Assembly: GCA_964625465.1 (NCBI GenBank)
Contig: CAZVFD010000001.1
Coordinates: forward strand, 62,001 to 126,000
DNA: 64,000 nt
Source of the DNA: CAZLFQ01 sp964625465
Lineage (GTDB): Bacteria > Pseudomonadota > Alphaproteobacteria > Rickettsiales > Midichloriaceae
Direction: 5' to 3'
The notes beneath the pieces were generated by a model. The model saw nothing but the letters and a program-made list of their open reading frames with translations, searched no databases and was not told the origin of the DNA. A program made the position numbers and the translations under genes. How positions within the stretch are numbered: the stretch's first letter is position 1; the number at the start of each line of letters is the position of its first letter. Positions 27,528-35,668 of the stretch are shown here, one piece after another.

Positions 27528-29072
27528 ATGGCTATAGGAAACTCAATTACGCTTTCGCAATACATAGAGCTTTTTGCTCATGACAAGTGGTCTAAACATT
27601 TTGCTATTTCTACTTTTCCTGACGCTTTGCAGGAGTTTGCCGAGTTTGCGCGAAACCATGGAGTACGTCCAACTTTTATTAACGCATACATAAATGTTCA
27701 TAACTTATTTAAGTATTACGTGAATGAAGGTGTTCCCCGTCACACTATGGTGCCATTGGAGGCATGCTTGCTTGTTCCTAACCATAGTTGCGATGCACCA
27801 GAAGGTATGACCATTGCTGACTATTATCGCATCACTAACCATTACAATTTTACTGCCCTTGATCTTGCGCTAATGTCTGATGATCTAGATTTGGCAACAA
27901 CATTGTTAACTACAAAACCTGAAGCTTACAAAAATTATTTTAGTCCTGTGCTAGAATTGTTTTTGTCAGATATTTTGACTGGCTTAAGCGAAAAACCAGC
28001 GGGTGCGGATTTTATTAGGAGGTTTGCTGATCTTCAGGGAAATCCAGATAGGTGGCTAGCTGAAGATAATCCCTCAACTCTAACAGACGCTCTGCTGAAA
28101 AACAAAGAAACGACCGAACTAGCACTCAATAAAACTAGTGATCCGCTTTTCAGTTTATTAAAACAAAACGCTACAATTGAAGACGTTTTTTCTGATGATA
28201 AAGATGTGGTGCGAATTGCTATATCTCATGGCAATGGTTTTTGGTCTACAGGAATATGGGAGGCTGCTAGACTTATTATGCGTAACCATCCAGATGTGAA
28301 AATTCATTTGGTTGATAATCAGATGTTTTACTCATCATTTGCACGTTTTGATGCTTGGATAAACCCAGGCGCTGGAGATACTTATCCAAGAGATAAGCCA
28401 TTTACAATAAAAGATTGGAATCCAACAGAAGGAATGGAGAAGCTTTATCAAGATGCCCTAGAAGCAACTTTAAACTTTAATATTCCATATTTAGGCTTTT
28501 GTGCAGGAAGCCAACATTTCGCACTGTATCATGGTGGTACAGTTGGCATGGTAGAGGGGTATAATGGAGTGAAACATAATATCCATCTTACTAAAGGTTC
28601 GTTGTTATATTTTATGACACTTAACAAAGATCAGCAAAATAAGGCCTTACAACATTGCGATCTGCCTGATGTCGCTTTTAAAGGTGATACCGCACATAGT
28701 TTCGCTGCTAGTTCAAGCTTGTTAAATGCCGAAGAGATGCGTTTGGCTGCAACGTATGATAATTCATCAGTAGCGGCAGGGTATGAGCATATAAATGGAA
28801 TTAGGTTTGGAACTCAGTTCCATCCAGAACATTATTACAATGTGTTCGATAGAGAGCCAAATCAGCATAATATTTTGGAGAATTTTGTGCTTTTAGCGAA
28901 GCAATTCCATGATGCTAAACTTGGTAAAGCCAAGTTCCCTCATGACACCCAACCTAGAGTGTTAGAGCGGCTGGTTGATTGTATCAAACAAGAAGAATAT
29001 TACGAAGAAGTTCTAAGTAATGAAGCTGTATGCTTTGTTAATAGTACAGTTGATCATTACTGTTTTGCTTAA
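27528..29072 (+). CDS. Two-domain protein with class I glutamine amidotransferase-like (peptidase C26) domain
   Basis: About 514 residues, started at the ATG after TAGGGGTG; the GTG nine bases earlier overlaps that ribosome binding site. The N-terminal 220 residues are helical with one ankyrin-like stretch (NFTALDLALMSDDLDLA, about 107-123) and no known domain. From about 225 the fold is GATase1/C26-like: DAWINPGAGDTYPRD, nucleophile Cys in LGFCAGSQH (about C325), and the His-Glu pair in QFHPEH (about H431, E433). The triad is complete, so a gamma-glutamyl hydrolase or amidase activity is possible. Substrate unknown. A shorter paralogue follows 15 nt later. Confidence 0.7.
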   Translation: MAIGNSITLSQYIELFAHDKWSKHFAISTFPDALQEFAEFARNHGVRPTFINAYINVHNLFKYYVNEGVPRHTMVPLEACLLVPNHSCDAPEGMTIADYYRITNHYNFTALDLALMSDDLDLATTLLTTKPEAYKNYFSPVLELFLSDILTGLSEKPAGADFIRRFADLQGNPDRWLAEDNPSTLTDALLKNKETTELALNKTSDPLFSLLKQNATIEDVFSDDKDVVRIAISHGNGFWSTGIWEAARLIMRNHPDVKIHLVDNQMFYSSFARFDAWINPGAGDTYPRDKPFTIKDWNPTEGMEKLYQDALEATLNFNIPYLGFCAGSQHFALYHGGTVGMVEGYNGVKHNIHLTKGSLLYFMTLNKDQQNKALQHCDLPDVAFKGDTAHSFAASSSLLNAEEMRLAATYDNSSVAAGYEHINGIRFGTQFHPEHYYNVFDREPNQHNILENFVLLAKQFHDAKLGKAKFPHDTQPRVLERLVDCIKQEEYYEEVLSNEAVCFVNSTVDHYCFA

Positions 29073-29087
29073 TGGGGAAGGAGAATT

Positions 29088-29978
29088 ATGAAAAAAGTTA
29101 AAATTGCGGTTGCTGATACCAGTTATGTAAGCTCTATCGATGAATTGCTTTGGGAGATAAATAATAAATTTCCTGAGGTAAAATTCTACTTTATGGATCT
29201 TCAGCAAGTGATGAATATGAAGACTCTAGAAGGTTTCGACGGATGGATAAACCCTGGGTCAGCTGATTCTTTCCCAAGAGACGATTCGGAGTTCAACATC
29301 ACTACTTGGTGGGATCGTCCTAATAAGTTAGGCTTAGAGCACTTGTATCAAAAAGCATTGGATCTGACATTTGAGAGCCACACCCCATACTTTGGAATAT
29401 GTGGAGGTGCACAGCATCTTGCCTTATACCACGGAGCATCAATGAAAGCTGTAAATGGGTACTGGGATTCCGCCCCAAATGTGTTATATGATACTCCATC
29501 TTTATCAATGTTTTTTGCGATGAGTTTAGAAGCTCAAAAAGAAGCGCTATATAATTGTAGCTTTTCGAAAATTACATTTTTGACTATGACTTATAATAAT
29601 TACGCAGTGATTTCTCACAAAACAGGGGATCTAGAGTTGGGGGCTACTTCTCATGAAGAGGAAGTCGCTATGGCATATGCCCACGATTGTGGAATTAGAC
29701 ATGGTACACAATACCACATTGAACTTGCATACGGATACAACGAAGCGCAAACCAATATTATTGATAGCTTTGTTAAGCAGGCATATATAACTTCTGCTGC
29801 AAAATATGAAAATTTTTTTCCGGCAATAGACATTTATTCTCAAGTTAGTGATAGGATTCAAGAATGTAAAATGTCGCCAACTTGTGATATGAGAATAAAT
29901 GAAGAAAAATGTTTGAGCCCAAGCTCTGTGTTTGAGCTAAGTTATCAAAATTATTTCGATTTCTCGTTTCAAGATTGA
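29088..29978 (+). CDS. Class I glutamine amidotransferase-like (peptidase C26) protein, paralogue of the upstream gene
   Basis: A 296-residue protein that matches only the C-terminal catalytic part of its neighbour: DGWINPGSADSFPRD, nucleophile in FGICGGAQHLALYHG (C105) and GTQYHIEL (H210, E212). The Cys-His-Glu triad is retained, with HIE instead of HPE. It starts with a good ribosome binding site (GGGGAAGGAG) and probably shares the promoter at 27466. Duplication followed by divergence is the simplest origin. No transport signal is visible; function unknown. Confidence 0.68.
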   Translation: MKKVKIAVADTSYVSSIDELLWEINNKFPEVKFYFMDLQQVMNMKTLEGFDGWINPGSADSFPRDDSEFNITTWWDRPNKLGLEHLYQKALDLTFESHTPYFGICGGAQHLALYHGASMKAVNGYWDSAPNVLYDTPSLSMFFAMSLEAQKEALYNCSFSKITFLTMTYNNYAVISHKTGDLELGATSHEEEVAMAYAHDCGIRHGTQYHIELAYGYNEAQTNIIDSFVKQAYITSAAKYENFFPAIDIYSQVSDRIQECKMSPTCDMRINEEKCLSPSSVFELSYQNYFDFSFQD

Positions 29979-30025
29979 TTTTCTAATATAGGCTACTATA
30001 CAATGGATAAAAAAGATTGGTTAGT

Positions 30026-30931
30026 ATGGCCGATAAAGGTGGTTTTTGGGGTAAATTCTTAGACACAACCGGAATTGCGGCGGTGGTTGGGGCTGTTAGA
30101 GCGTTAGTGACAACTCCTTTTGTAGAAGTGCCATTGACTAATATTGAAAGAATCAAACAAACGCAATTACATCAAACCCAAGCTACTCCTGAAACTGGTG
30201 CAGCAATAGCCAAAAGATTATATCAAACTGGACAGTTGGGTGTGTTATCAACTGGTAGGCGGCCAAACATGGTAAAAAACTTCTCTCGAGAAGTGTTGCG
30301 TGCATATGCATGGTTGCTGACACCAATGTTAATTAGAAGATATGTTAAAAATGAACATATTGAAAAATATCCGATGTTAATACCAGTCGCCTCAGTAGGT
30401 GTTGTAGTCGGAGTGAACGGGACGATGAATGCATTTTTTGATGGGTTAAGAAATAGGCAAATGGATACCAGAAATAGAACTGGCGTAAACATAAGTTCTC
30501 TCCAGGCTGGACGCATGCTAATTCAAGAATATGGGTTCTTTGGCTTATTTCATGGGGCGAAAATTACATACATTTATAGCGGTGCTTTTTGGGGAAGTTT
30601 TGCTGCTTCTAAAGAAGTGTATATTAGGATGGCGAAAAGATTTGATTTTGATGTAAAACACATATATTCGCAAGCAGCAATTGGTGTAATGTCAGGCGTA
30701 AGTGCAGGTATTATAACTATGCCAATTGAACATTTGCGCTATCAGATTTTAAGTGGGGATCTGCCTACTTCTCCGTTAAAAGCATATCAAAAATTTAAAT
30801 CTATTCATGGGCCTAATGCTAACGCTAGATTGTTTTGTGGGCTTCCACAGTCACTGCCAATCCAGATATCGGCAAGTTTACTAGCTGTGTTTTTGTTGCG
30901 CTTTCAGCAACAAAATGATCGCTCAAGATAA
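30026..30931 (+). CDS. Mitochondrial carrier family (SLC25)-like protein
   Basis: A 301-residue protein of the length and threefold plan of eukaryotic mitochondrial carriers. Repeat 1 (about 15-105) has PLTNIERIKQTQ at 36-47 and GQLGVLSTGRRPNMVKN; repeat 2 (about 118-205) has FFDGLRNRQM and EYGFFGLFHGAKITYIY; repeat 3 (about 215-292) has the clear carrier signature PIEHLRYQ at 233-240 (P-x-D/E-x-x-K/R) and ARLFCGLPQSLP. Such carriers are almost confined to eukaryotes; the known bacterial case I recall is the Legionella effector LncP. A secreted effector aimed at host mitochondria, or an energy-metabolite transporter, are both possible. Start chosen at ATG 30026; a TTG at 30017 is an alternative. 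Confidence 0.8.
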   Translation: MADKGGFWGKFLDTTGIAAVVGAVRALVTTPFVEVPLTNIERIKQTQLHQTQATPETGAAIAKRLYQTGQLGVLSTGRRPNMVKNFSREVLRAYAWLLTPMLIRRYVKNEHIEKYPMLIPVASVGVVVGVNGTMNAFFDGLRNRQMDTRNRTGVNISSLQAGRMLIQEYGFFGLFHGAKITYIYSGAFWGSFAASKEVYIRMAKRFDFDVKHIYSQAAIGVMSGVSAGIITMPIEHLRYQILSGDLPTSPLKAYQKFKSIHGPNANARLFCGLPQSLPIQISASLLAVFLLRFQQQNDRSR

Positions 30932-31004
30932 AAATCTATAGACACATAAATACTAAAGTGTAAGTATTATAAAACTTTATTGCAATTAATACATGTGAGG
31001 AAAA

Positions 31005-31835
31005 ATGTATTTTAAAAGAACTATTTTAACATTCGCACTTTTGGCTGTGGCGACTGGCATATCTGCTAGCTATGCTCAAGATGTGTCTGCACCAAGTGCA
31101 ACTCCTTCAGTTCCACCAGTTGTTAGCAGTGCTCCTGCTGATGCAGCTACTATGATAGCGCCTTCAGTACCTGGCGGTTCGGCTACAGACGCTGTTCAAT
31201 CTGGCGTTCCTTCAACTCCAGTTGATGCGTCGACAGTTACTCCAACCAGTCCAGTAGTAGCACCAGCTACAACAAATACCGTACCTATGGATGCTTCAAA
31301 TCAAGTAATGCTACAATCGGTTATGTTAGTTAATTTACCAAAAGCAGATGGTGCAATTGTAGATAAATTAGTAGAAGCTGTAGCAAGTCGTGATTGGGAA
31401 AAATATTCTTCATTATATTCGAAAGAGAGTTTCAATTTAGTAACTGTTGAAAATGAATTGATTAACTCACCAGAAGCATTGAAAGCAATGTGGGATAAAA
31501 AAATGTCTGATGCTAGATATAAAAATCACAAAGCTACAGCAACAGTTGAGAGTGTTAAAGAAATTGCACCTGGAATCGGTTATATAGTTGGTAAACTTAA
31601 TATAGTTTTTGATGCTAATCATACCGCTATGGCGCACTTTACAATGCTTACAAAGTATGAAGAAAACACATGGAAAATTGTTTCTATGCATGCTTCATCT
31701 AAAGATGTTATGAAGATGATCTTAGCTGAAGAAATGAAGCCAGAAAGCAATATGATGATGGACGCAGTGTATGCAATCATGGGGCTAATACTTGGTTTCG
31801 TGGTAGCGAAGCTTATGGCAAGAAGATCTGCTTAA
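31005..31835 (+). CDS. Envelope protein with NTF2-like (SnoaL/DUF4440-type) domain
   Basis: A 276-residue protein: signal peptide (about 1-24, ending ASYAQ), a Pro/Ser/Thr/Val-rich low-complexity linker (about 27-95), an NTF2-like domain (about 105-240) with VEAVASRDWEKYSSLYS and GIGYIVGKL...MLTKYEENTWKIVSMHAS, and a C-terminal membrane helix (about 250-270) with Arg after it. It is probably anchored in the inner membrane with the domain outside. TGAGGAAAA precedes the start, and a strong terminator follows. The role is unknown. Confidence 0.65.
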   Translation: MYFKRTILTFALLAVATGISASYAQDVSAPSATPSVPPVVSSAPADAATMIAPSVPGGSATDAVQSGVPSTPVDASTVTPTSPVVAPATTNTVPMDASNQVMLQSVMLVNLPKADGAIVDKLVEAVASRDWEKYSSLYSKESFNLVTVENELINSPEALKAMWDKKMSDARYKNHKATATVESVKEIAPGIGYIVGKLNIVFDANHTAMAHFTMLTKYEENTWKIVSMHASSKDVMKMILAEEMKPESNMMMDAVYAIMGLILGFVVAKLMARRSA

Positions 31836-31854
31836 GATATCTAAGCGACGGTTT

Positions 31855-31882
31855 AAAAAGCTGGCTTAGGCCAGCTTTTTTT
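31855..31882 (+). terminator. Rho-independent terminator
   Basis: AAAAAGCTGGC - TTAG - GCCAGC followed by TTTTTTT. A perfect GC stem with A-tract upstream and T-tract downstream, 20 nt after the NTF2-like gene. This is the clearest intrinsic terminator in the window. A TATAAT for metG lies at 31911-31916. Confidence 0.92.
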
Positions 31883-31941
31883 ATGTACTTCCGCTTGGAG
31901 AGATTCAGTGTATAATAACAAAAAAAAATTGACTTTTTCTT

Positions 31942-33438
31942 ATGACCAAAAATTTTTACGTAACAACGCCAATTTATTATGTTAATGATGTGCCTCACAT
32001 CGGGCATGCATATACGACTATTGCTGCTGATGTAATGGCGCGATATAAGCGTCAAGATGGTTATAATGTGATGTTTTTAACTGGTACTGATGAACATGGT
32101 CAAAAGATAGAAAAATCTGCGCTCAAAGCAGGTGTAGATATTCAGGCCTTTACTGACAAATACTCAGCTACATTTAGAAATTTGAATGAAGCGCTTAGAA
32201 TCTCGAACGATGATTTTATTAGAACAACTGAAGAGCGCCATAAAAAAACTGTCCAAGAGATTTGGAAAACGCTCTTTGCAAGTGGATCTGTATATTTAGG
32301 TAGTTATTCAGGCTGGTATGCAGTCCGTGACGAAGCATTTTATCAAGAGTCGGAATTAGTGGATGGCAAAGCCCCAACTGGCGCAGAAATTGAATGGATT
32401 ACCGAGCCTAGTTACTTTTTTAATTTATCAAAATGGCAGGATAAATTACTAAAATTCTACGAAGATAATCCAGACTTTATAGCGCCGAATTCACGAAGAA
32501 ACGAAGTAATATCTTTTGTGAAAGGTGGATTGCATGATCTATCTGTGTCTCGTACCTCATTTAAATGGGGAATTAAGATACCTAATGATGAAAATCATGT
32601 AATGTATGTATGGTTGGATGCATTGTTTAATTATTATTCAGCGGTCCACAATAAAGAGCGCGAACATTTTTGGCCATGTGATTTACATCTAGTGGGTAAA
32701 GATATACTTAGATTCCATGCGGTCTATTGGCCTGCATTCTTAATGGCTTGCGATTTGCCATTGCCAAAAAGAGTTTTTGCGCATGGTTGGTGGACGAACG
32801 AAGGTGAGAAAATCTCTAAATCTTTAGGTAATACAATCGATCCCCACAAATTAATTGCTGAGTTTGGCCTTGATTATGTTCGATATTTCTTGATGACTGA
32901 AATGCCTTTTGGAAATGATGGTAACTTTTCGAGAGAGTCTTTCATCAGTAAAGTAAATTCAAACTTATGTAATAATATTGGAAATTTGGCTCAGCGTGTA
33001 CTTTCTTTTATTAACAAGAACTGCGAAGCTAAGATACCTGTTTATGGAAGTTTTATCGCAGATGATCAAAAATTATTAGATCTGTCATATGCTTTGGCAG
33101 ACAAGATGAGAAAACATATGGACAAGCAAGAAATCCACTTAGCTTTCGAAGAAGTGATTTCTTTAGGTTCGGCAGCTAATGAATATGTTGATAAACAAGC
33201 GCCTTGGGCTTTGAAAAAAACAGATCCTGAAAGAATGCAGACAGTGCTCTATGTGCTGTGTGAGTGCATCAGAATAGTAGGTATTGCCCTCTTGCCAATC
33301 ATTCCTGACTCAGCTGCCAAATTGCTGGACCAACTAAATATAGATGTGAGAAATATTGAAAATATGAGTGCAAAATACAAGTTGCAAAGTGGTGCAACGC
33401 TGCCGATGCCGCAAGGAGTATTCCCACGGTTGCAGTAA
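31942..33438 (+). CDS. metG: Methionyl-tRNA synthetase
   Basis: A 498-residue class I synthetase with the HIGH-type PHIGHAYTT (about 16-24), FLTGTDEHGQK, WFDA-like VWLDALFNYYSA and the KMSKS-type KISKSLGN (about 291-298). It is the short form: no zinc-knuckle cysteines in the connective peptide and no C-terminal tRNA-binding domain, as in many alphaproteobacteria. It charges tRNA-Met. It converges with the CheB-like gene, 1 nt apart. Confidence 0.96.
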   Translation: MTKNFYVTTPIYYVNDVPHIGHAYTTIAADVMARYKRQDGYNVMFLTGTDEHGQKIEKSALKAGVDIQAFTDKYSATFRNLNEALRISNDDFIRTTEERHKKTVQEIWKTLFASGSVYLGSYSGWYAVRDEAFYQESELVDGKAPTGAEIEWITEPSYFFNLSKWQDKLLKFYEDNPDFIAPNSRRNEVISFVKGGLHDLSVSRTSFKWGIKIPNDENHVMYVWLDALFNYYSAVHNKEREHFWPCDLHLVGKDILRFHAVYWPAFLMACDLPLPKRVFAHGWWTNEGEKISKSLGNTIDPHKLIAEFGLDYVRYFLMTEMPFGNDGNFSRESFISKVNSNLCNNIGNLAQRVLSFINKNCEAKIPVYGSFIADDQKLLDLSYALADKMRKHMDKQEIHLAFEEVISLGSAANEYVDKQAPWALKKTDPERMQTVLYVLCECIRIVGIALLPIIPDSAAKLLDQLNIDVRNIENMSAKYKLQSGATLPMPQGVFPRLQ

Positions 33439-33439
33439 T

Positions 33440-34477
33440 TTACGCGCACCTCTGAAGCAGTTCTTTTGATATTTTTTCAATTGAGCATTCCGCATGCGCT
33501 ATACCGCGCTCTTTCGCAGTTTTTGGAGTGTCGTATATAACGCAAGAATTTTCATTTTGAGCGATTACATATCCACCTGCTTCCTTGATTTTTAAGAAGC
33601 CATTCACGCCATCTTCACCTTGCCCTGTAAGTACAGCACCTACTAATCTGCCGTTAAAAGTATTTGCTAGAGATAAGAGCATATGATCAACTGGCTTTGA
33701 TGATTTCTTCTCTTGGATAACCAAACAAAGATCATCCCCTTTTTTATTGAAAGAAGTTTCTGTATACGTGGAACCTAAGTATGCTCGTCCGTCTGAGAGT
33801 GGTTCTCCGTGCTCAGCTGCCAGTACTTTGATTTCACATAAAGCTGATAGCCTGCTGGCAAAAGCTTTCACAAGATCTGGATGTAATTGTAAAGAAACAA
33901 TAATTGGAGGTGAGTTTTTTGGTAACGAAGTGAGAATTTGTTTTACAGCGCCAACGCCACCAACAGATGCACAAAGAGTGATCATTCTTGATTGGTTGGC
34001 ATCTGTTTTGACTTTGTAACTTAATGTTTTTGAATCATTGTTTTTAGTGTGGGAATGATGTCTAAGGGTTGCTTTGAGAGCAGAACGGATTTTGGTTGAA
34101 AGTTCGTTTTTAAGTTTGTTTAGATCCTTAAATTCATCAAATACTTTGGGTTTTACTAAGTAGTCTACTGCACCTATCTCAAGAGCTCTGATAGTGGTTT
34201 CTGCTCCATCGGCATTTAAAGTGGATACCATAATGACAGGCACAGGGTTTTTGTTCATTAATTTATCTAAAAAGCTTGCTGCATCCATATCTGGAATGTC
34301 TGCATCCAGAGTTATTATATCTGGTTTTAATGTGGCTATTTTAGTTGTCGCTTCTTCTTCTGTAGTAGCAATGCCAATAACCTCAATATCATCAGTTTGT
34401 TCTAATAGTCCAGTGAACAGAGTATTAACAAATTTTGAGTCTTCTATGATTAGGGCTTTGATTTTTTTTATATCCAT
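33440..34477 (-). CDS. cheB: CheB-like chemotaxis response regulator/methylesterase
   Basis: A 345-residue protein with a receiver domain (acidic pair E12/D13, phospho-acceptor D58 in ITLDADIP, Lys in VKPK near 109) joined to a CheB-type methylesterase domain (about 160-345). Catalytic Ser appears in CASVGG (S171) and Asp in LTGQGEDG. The expected QHMP His motif reads QLHP (197-200), so the His is shifted by one residue. CheB removes methyl groups from chemoreceptors; with fliI in the window it fits a motile cell. No other che gene is adjacent, and activity is uncertain because of the His shift. Confidence 0.85.
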   Translation of the reverse strand: MDIKKIKALIIEDSKFVNTLFTGLLEQTDDIEVIGIATTEEEATTKIATLKPDIITLDADIPDMDAASFLDKLMNKNPVPVIMVSTLNADGAETTIRALEIGAVDYLVKPKVFDEFKDLNKLKNELSTKIRSALKATLRHHSHTKNNDSKTLSYKVKTDANQSRMITLCASVGGVGAVKQILTSLPKNSPPIIVSLQLHPDLVKAFASRLSALCEIKVLAAEHGEPLSDGRAYLGSTYTETSFNKKGDDLCLVIQEKKSSKPVDHMLLSLANTFNGRLVGAVLTGQGEDGVNGFLKIKEAGGYVIAQNENSCVIYDTPKTAKERGIAHAECSIEKISKELLQRCA

Positions 34478-34618
34478 TTTGCCTCGAGCGTATGGTTATG
34501 CAAGCGATTGAATTTTAGTGTTTTTTTAGCATAGCTCTATATTTAGGCGTGTAAAATACTATTTTTCATTGCCTTGTGGAAAGTTGTAAGCTGTGGAGCT
34601 GAAAACTTTATAAAATAT

Positions 34619-34652
34619 AAATTGCAAAAATGTGTTTTTTTGCTTGCAATTT
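34619..34652. repeat. Perfect inverted repeat upstream of tRNA-Val
   Basis: AAATTGCAA (34619-34627) and TTGCAATTT (34644-34652), 9-bp arms with a 16-bp spacer, about 48 bp before tRNA-Val in the 222-bp gap after the CheB-like gene. It may be an operator or chance in AT-rich DNA. Nothing else is evident in this gap. Confidence 0.35.
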
Positions 34653-34699
34653 ACTCAGTTAGTCGTTATTTATCTTAACTCACAACATGGTGTCTTTTA

Positions 34700-34775
34700 G
34701 GGCGGTTAGCTCAGCTGGTAGAGCATTTCGTTTACACCGAAGAGGTCGGCAGTTCGATCCTGTCACCGCCCACCA
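34700..34775 (+). tRNA. tRNA-Val (anticodon TAC)
   Basis: Acceptor arms GGGCGGT (34700-34706) and ACCGCCC (34765-34771), D-arm GCTC/GAGC, anticodon stem TTTCG/CGAAG (one T-G pair) with loop TTTACAC, T-arm GGCAG/CTGTC with TTCGATC, and an encoded CCA. The cloverleaf is complete. Confidence 0.95.
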
Positions 34776-34858
34776 TTATTTAGTAAGTAATTACATAATA
34801 ATGAGAAGTTACTAGTTGCAATTGGTTTTTGGTAATATATCATACTGTTACCTAAAAT

Positions 34859-34935
34859 GGGGATGTAGCTCAGTTGGTTAGAGTGCTGGCCTGTCACGCC
34901 GGAGGTCGCGGGTTCGAGTCCCGTCATCCCCGCCA
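34859..34935 (+). tRNA. tRNA-Asp (anticodon GTC)
   Basis: Acceptor GGGGATG (34859-34865) and CATCCCC (34925-34931), D-arm GCTC, anticodon loop CTGTCAC giving GTC, T-arm GCGGG/CCCGT region with TTCGAGT, discriminator G and encoded CCA. An open frame starting at 34874 runs through it; that is not a real start for the next gene. Confidence 0.95.
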
Positions 34936-34948
34936 TTTTAATGCCAAT

Positions 34949-35572
34949 ATGTCTTATTGTATAAAAGTCTTAAAAGCTGTAGGTAGATTAGTAGTCATCC
35001 TTTTGGCCATTTGGTTACTAGGTCTTTTTGCTTTTTTGGCTGCGATCCCAAAGCCATCAACAGATGTTGTGGGTGAAGCACAGGCAGTAATAGTGCTTAC
35101 TGGTGGTAGTGGACGTCTTGAAACGGGTTTAGAGGTGTTTGCTAAATCTAGTGCTGAAAAAATATTGATCTCAGGGGTTGGCTTTAAAGTTACCAAAAAA
35201 GACATTATTAAAAATTTCTCTAAGTCTGAAGAGAGTCAAAAAATTAATCCAGATAATATTATTCTTGGCAGTATTGCCGACAGCACTATATCAAATGCTA
35301 TTGAAGCGAAAATTTTTATGGATTTACACGGGTATAAAAGTTTACGACTTGTTACATCGAATTACCATATGCCTAGAAGTATGTTAATTTTTAAAATGTA
35401 TATGCCAGATTATGAAATTATTCCCTATCCAGTTGGCGCAGAGACCATAAGTTTATTCGACGGTAAGGCAAAACTCATTCTTGGTGAATATATAAAGCTG
35501 ATTGGCTTTATTTGCTTAACAGCTTGGGAGTGGTATTCTTACTGCTTTGATGCTGTAACCAATTTTATTTGA
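34949..35572 (+). CDS. YdcF/ElyC-family (DUF218) envelope protein
   Basis: A 207-residue protein when started at ATG 34949, just after tRNA-Asp; a longer frame overlaps the tRNA and was rejected. One N-terminal membrane helix (about 10-35), then the DUF218 domain: VIVLTGGSGRLETGLE (about 47-62), LISGVG, NIILGSIADSTISNA and VTSNYHMPRSMLIFK, the usual SxYHxxR pattern. Members affect cell-wall precursor metabolism in some bacteria. It ends before a bidirectional terminator. Confidence 0.85.
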   Translation: MSYCIKVLKAVGRLVVILLAIWLLGLFAFLAAIPKPSTDVVGEAQAVIVLTGGSGRLETGLEVFAKSSAEKILISGVGFKVTKKDIIKNFSKSEESQKINPDNIILGSIADSTISNAIEAKIFMDLHGYKSLRLVTSNYHMPRSMLIFKMYMPDYEIIPYPVGAETISLFDGKAKLILGEYIKLIGFICLTAWEWYSYCFDAVTNFI

Positions 35573-35610
35573 TATCAGATATACAGCTTGTTTAATTCTA
35601 AGTAGTGTAC

Positions 35611-35641
35611 AAAAAAAGCCCGGGTTATTTCCGAGCTTTTC
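35611..35641. terminator. Bidirectional terminator between convergent genes
   Basis: AAAAAAAGC-C-CGG-GTTATTT-CCG-A-GCTTTTC: a 6-bp AT/GC outer stem, one mismatch and a 3-bp inner stem, with A- and T-runs on both sides. It lies between the YdcF-like gene and the convergent 386-residue gene. Confidence 0.7.
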
Positions 35642-35668
35642 TGATTTTATAATTTAGAGCTATGATTA

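Noticed and set aside
34874..34948. N-terminal extension of the YdcF-like gene
   Set aside because: It is inside tRNA-Asp; the ATG at 34949 gives a normal membrane-anchored start.
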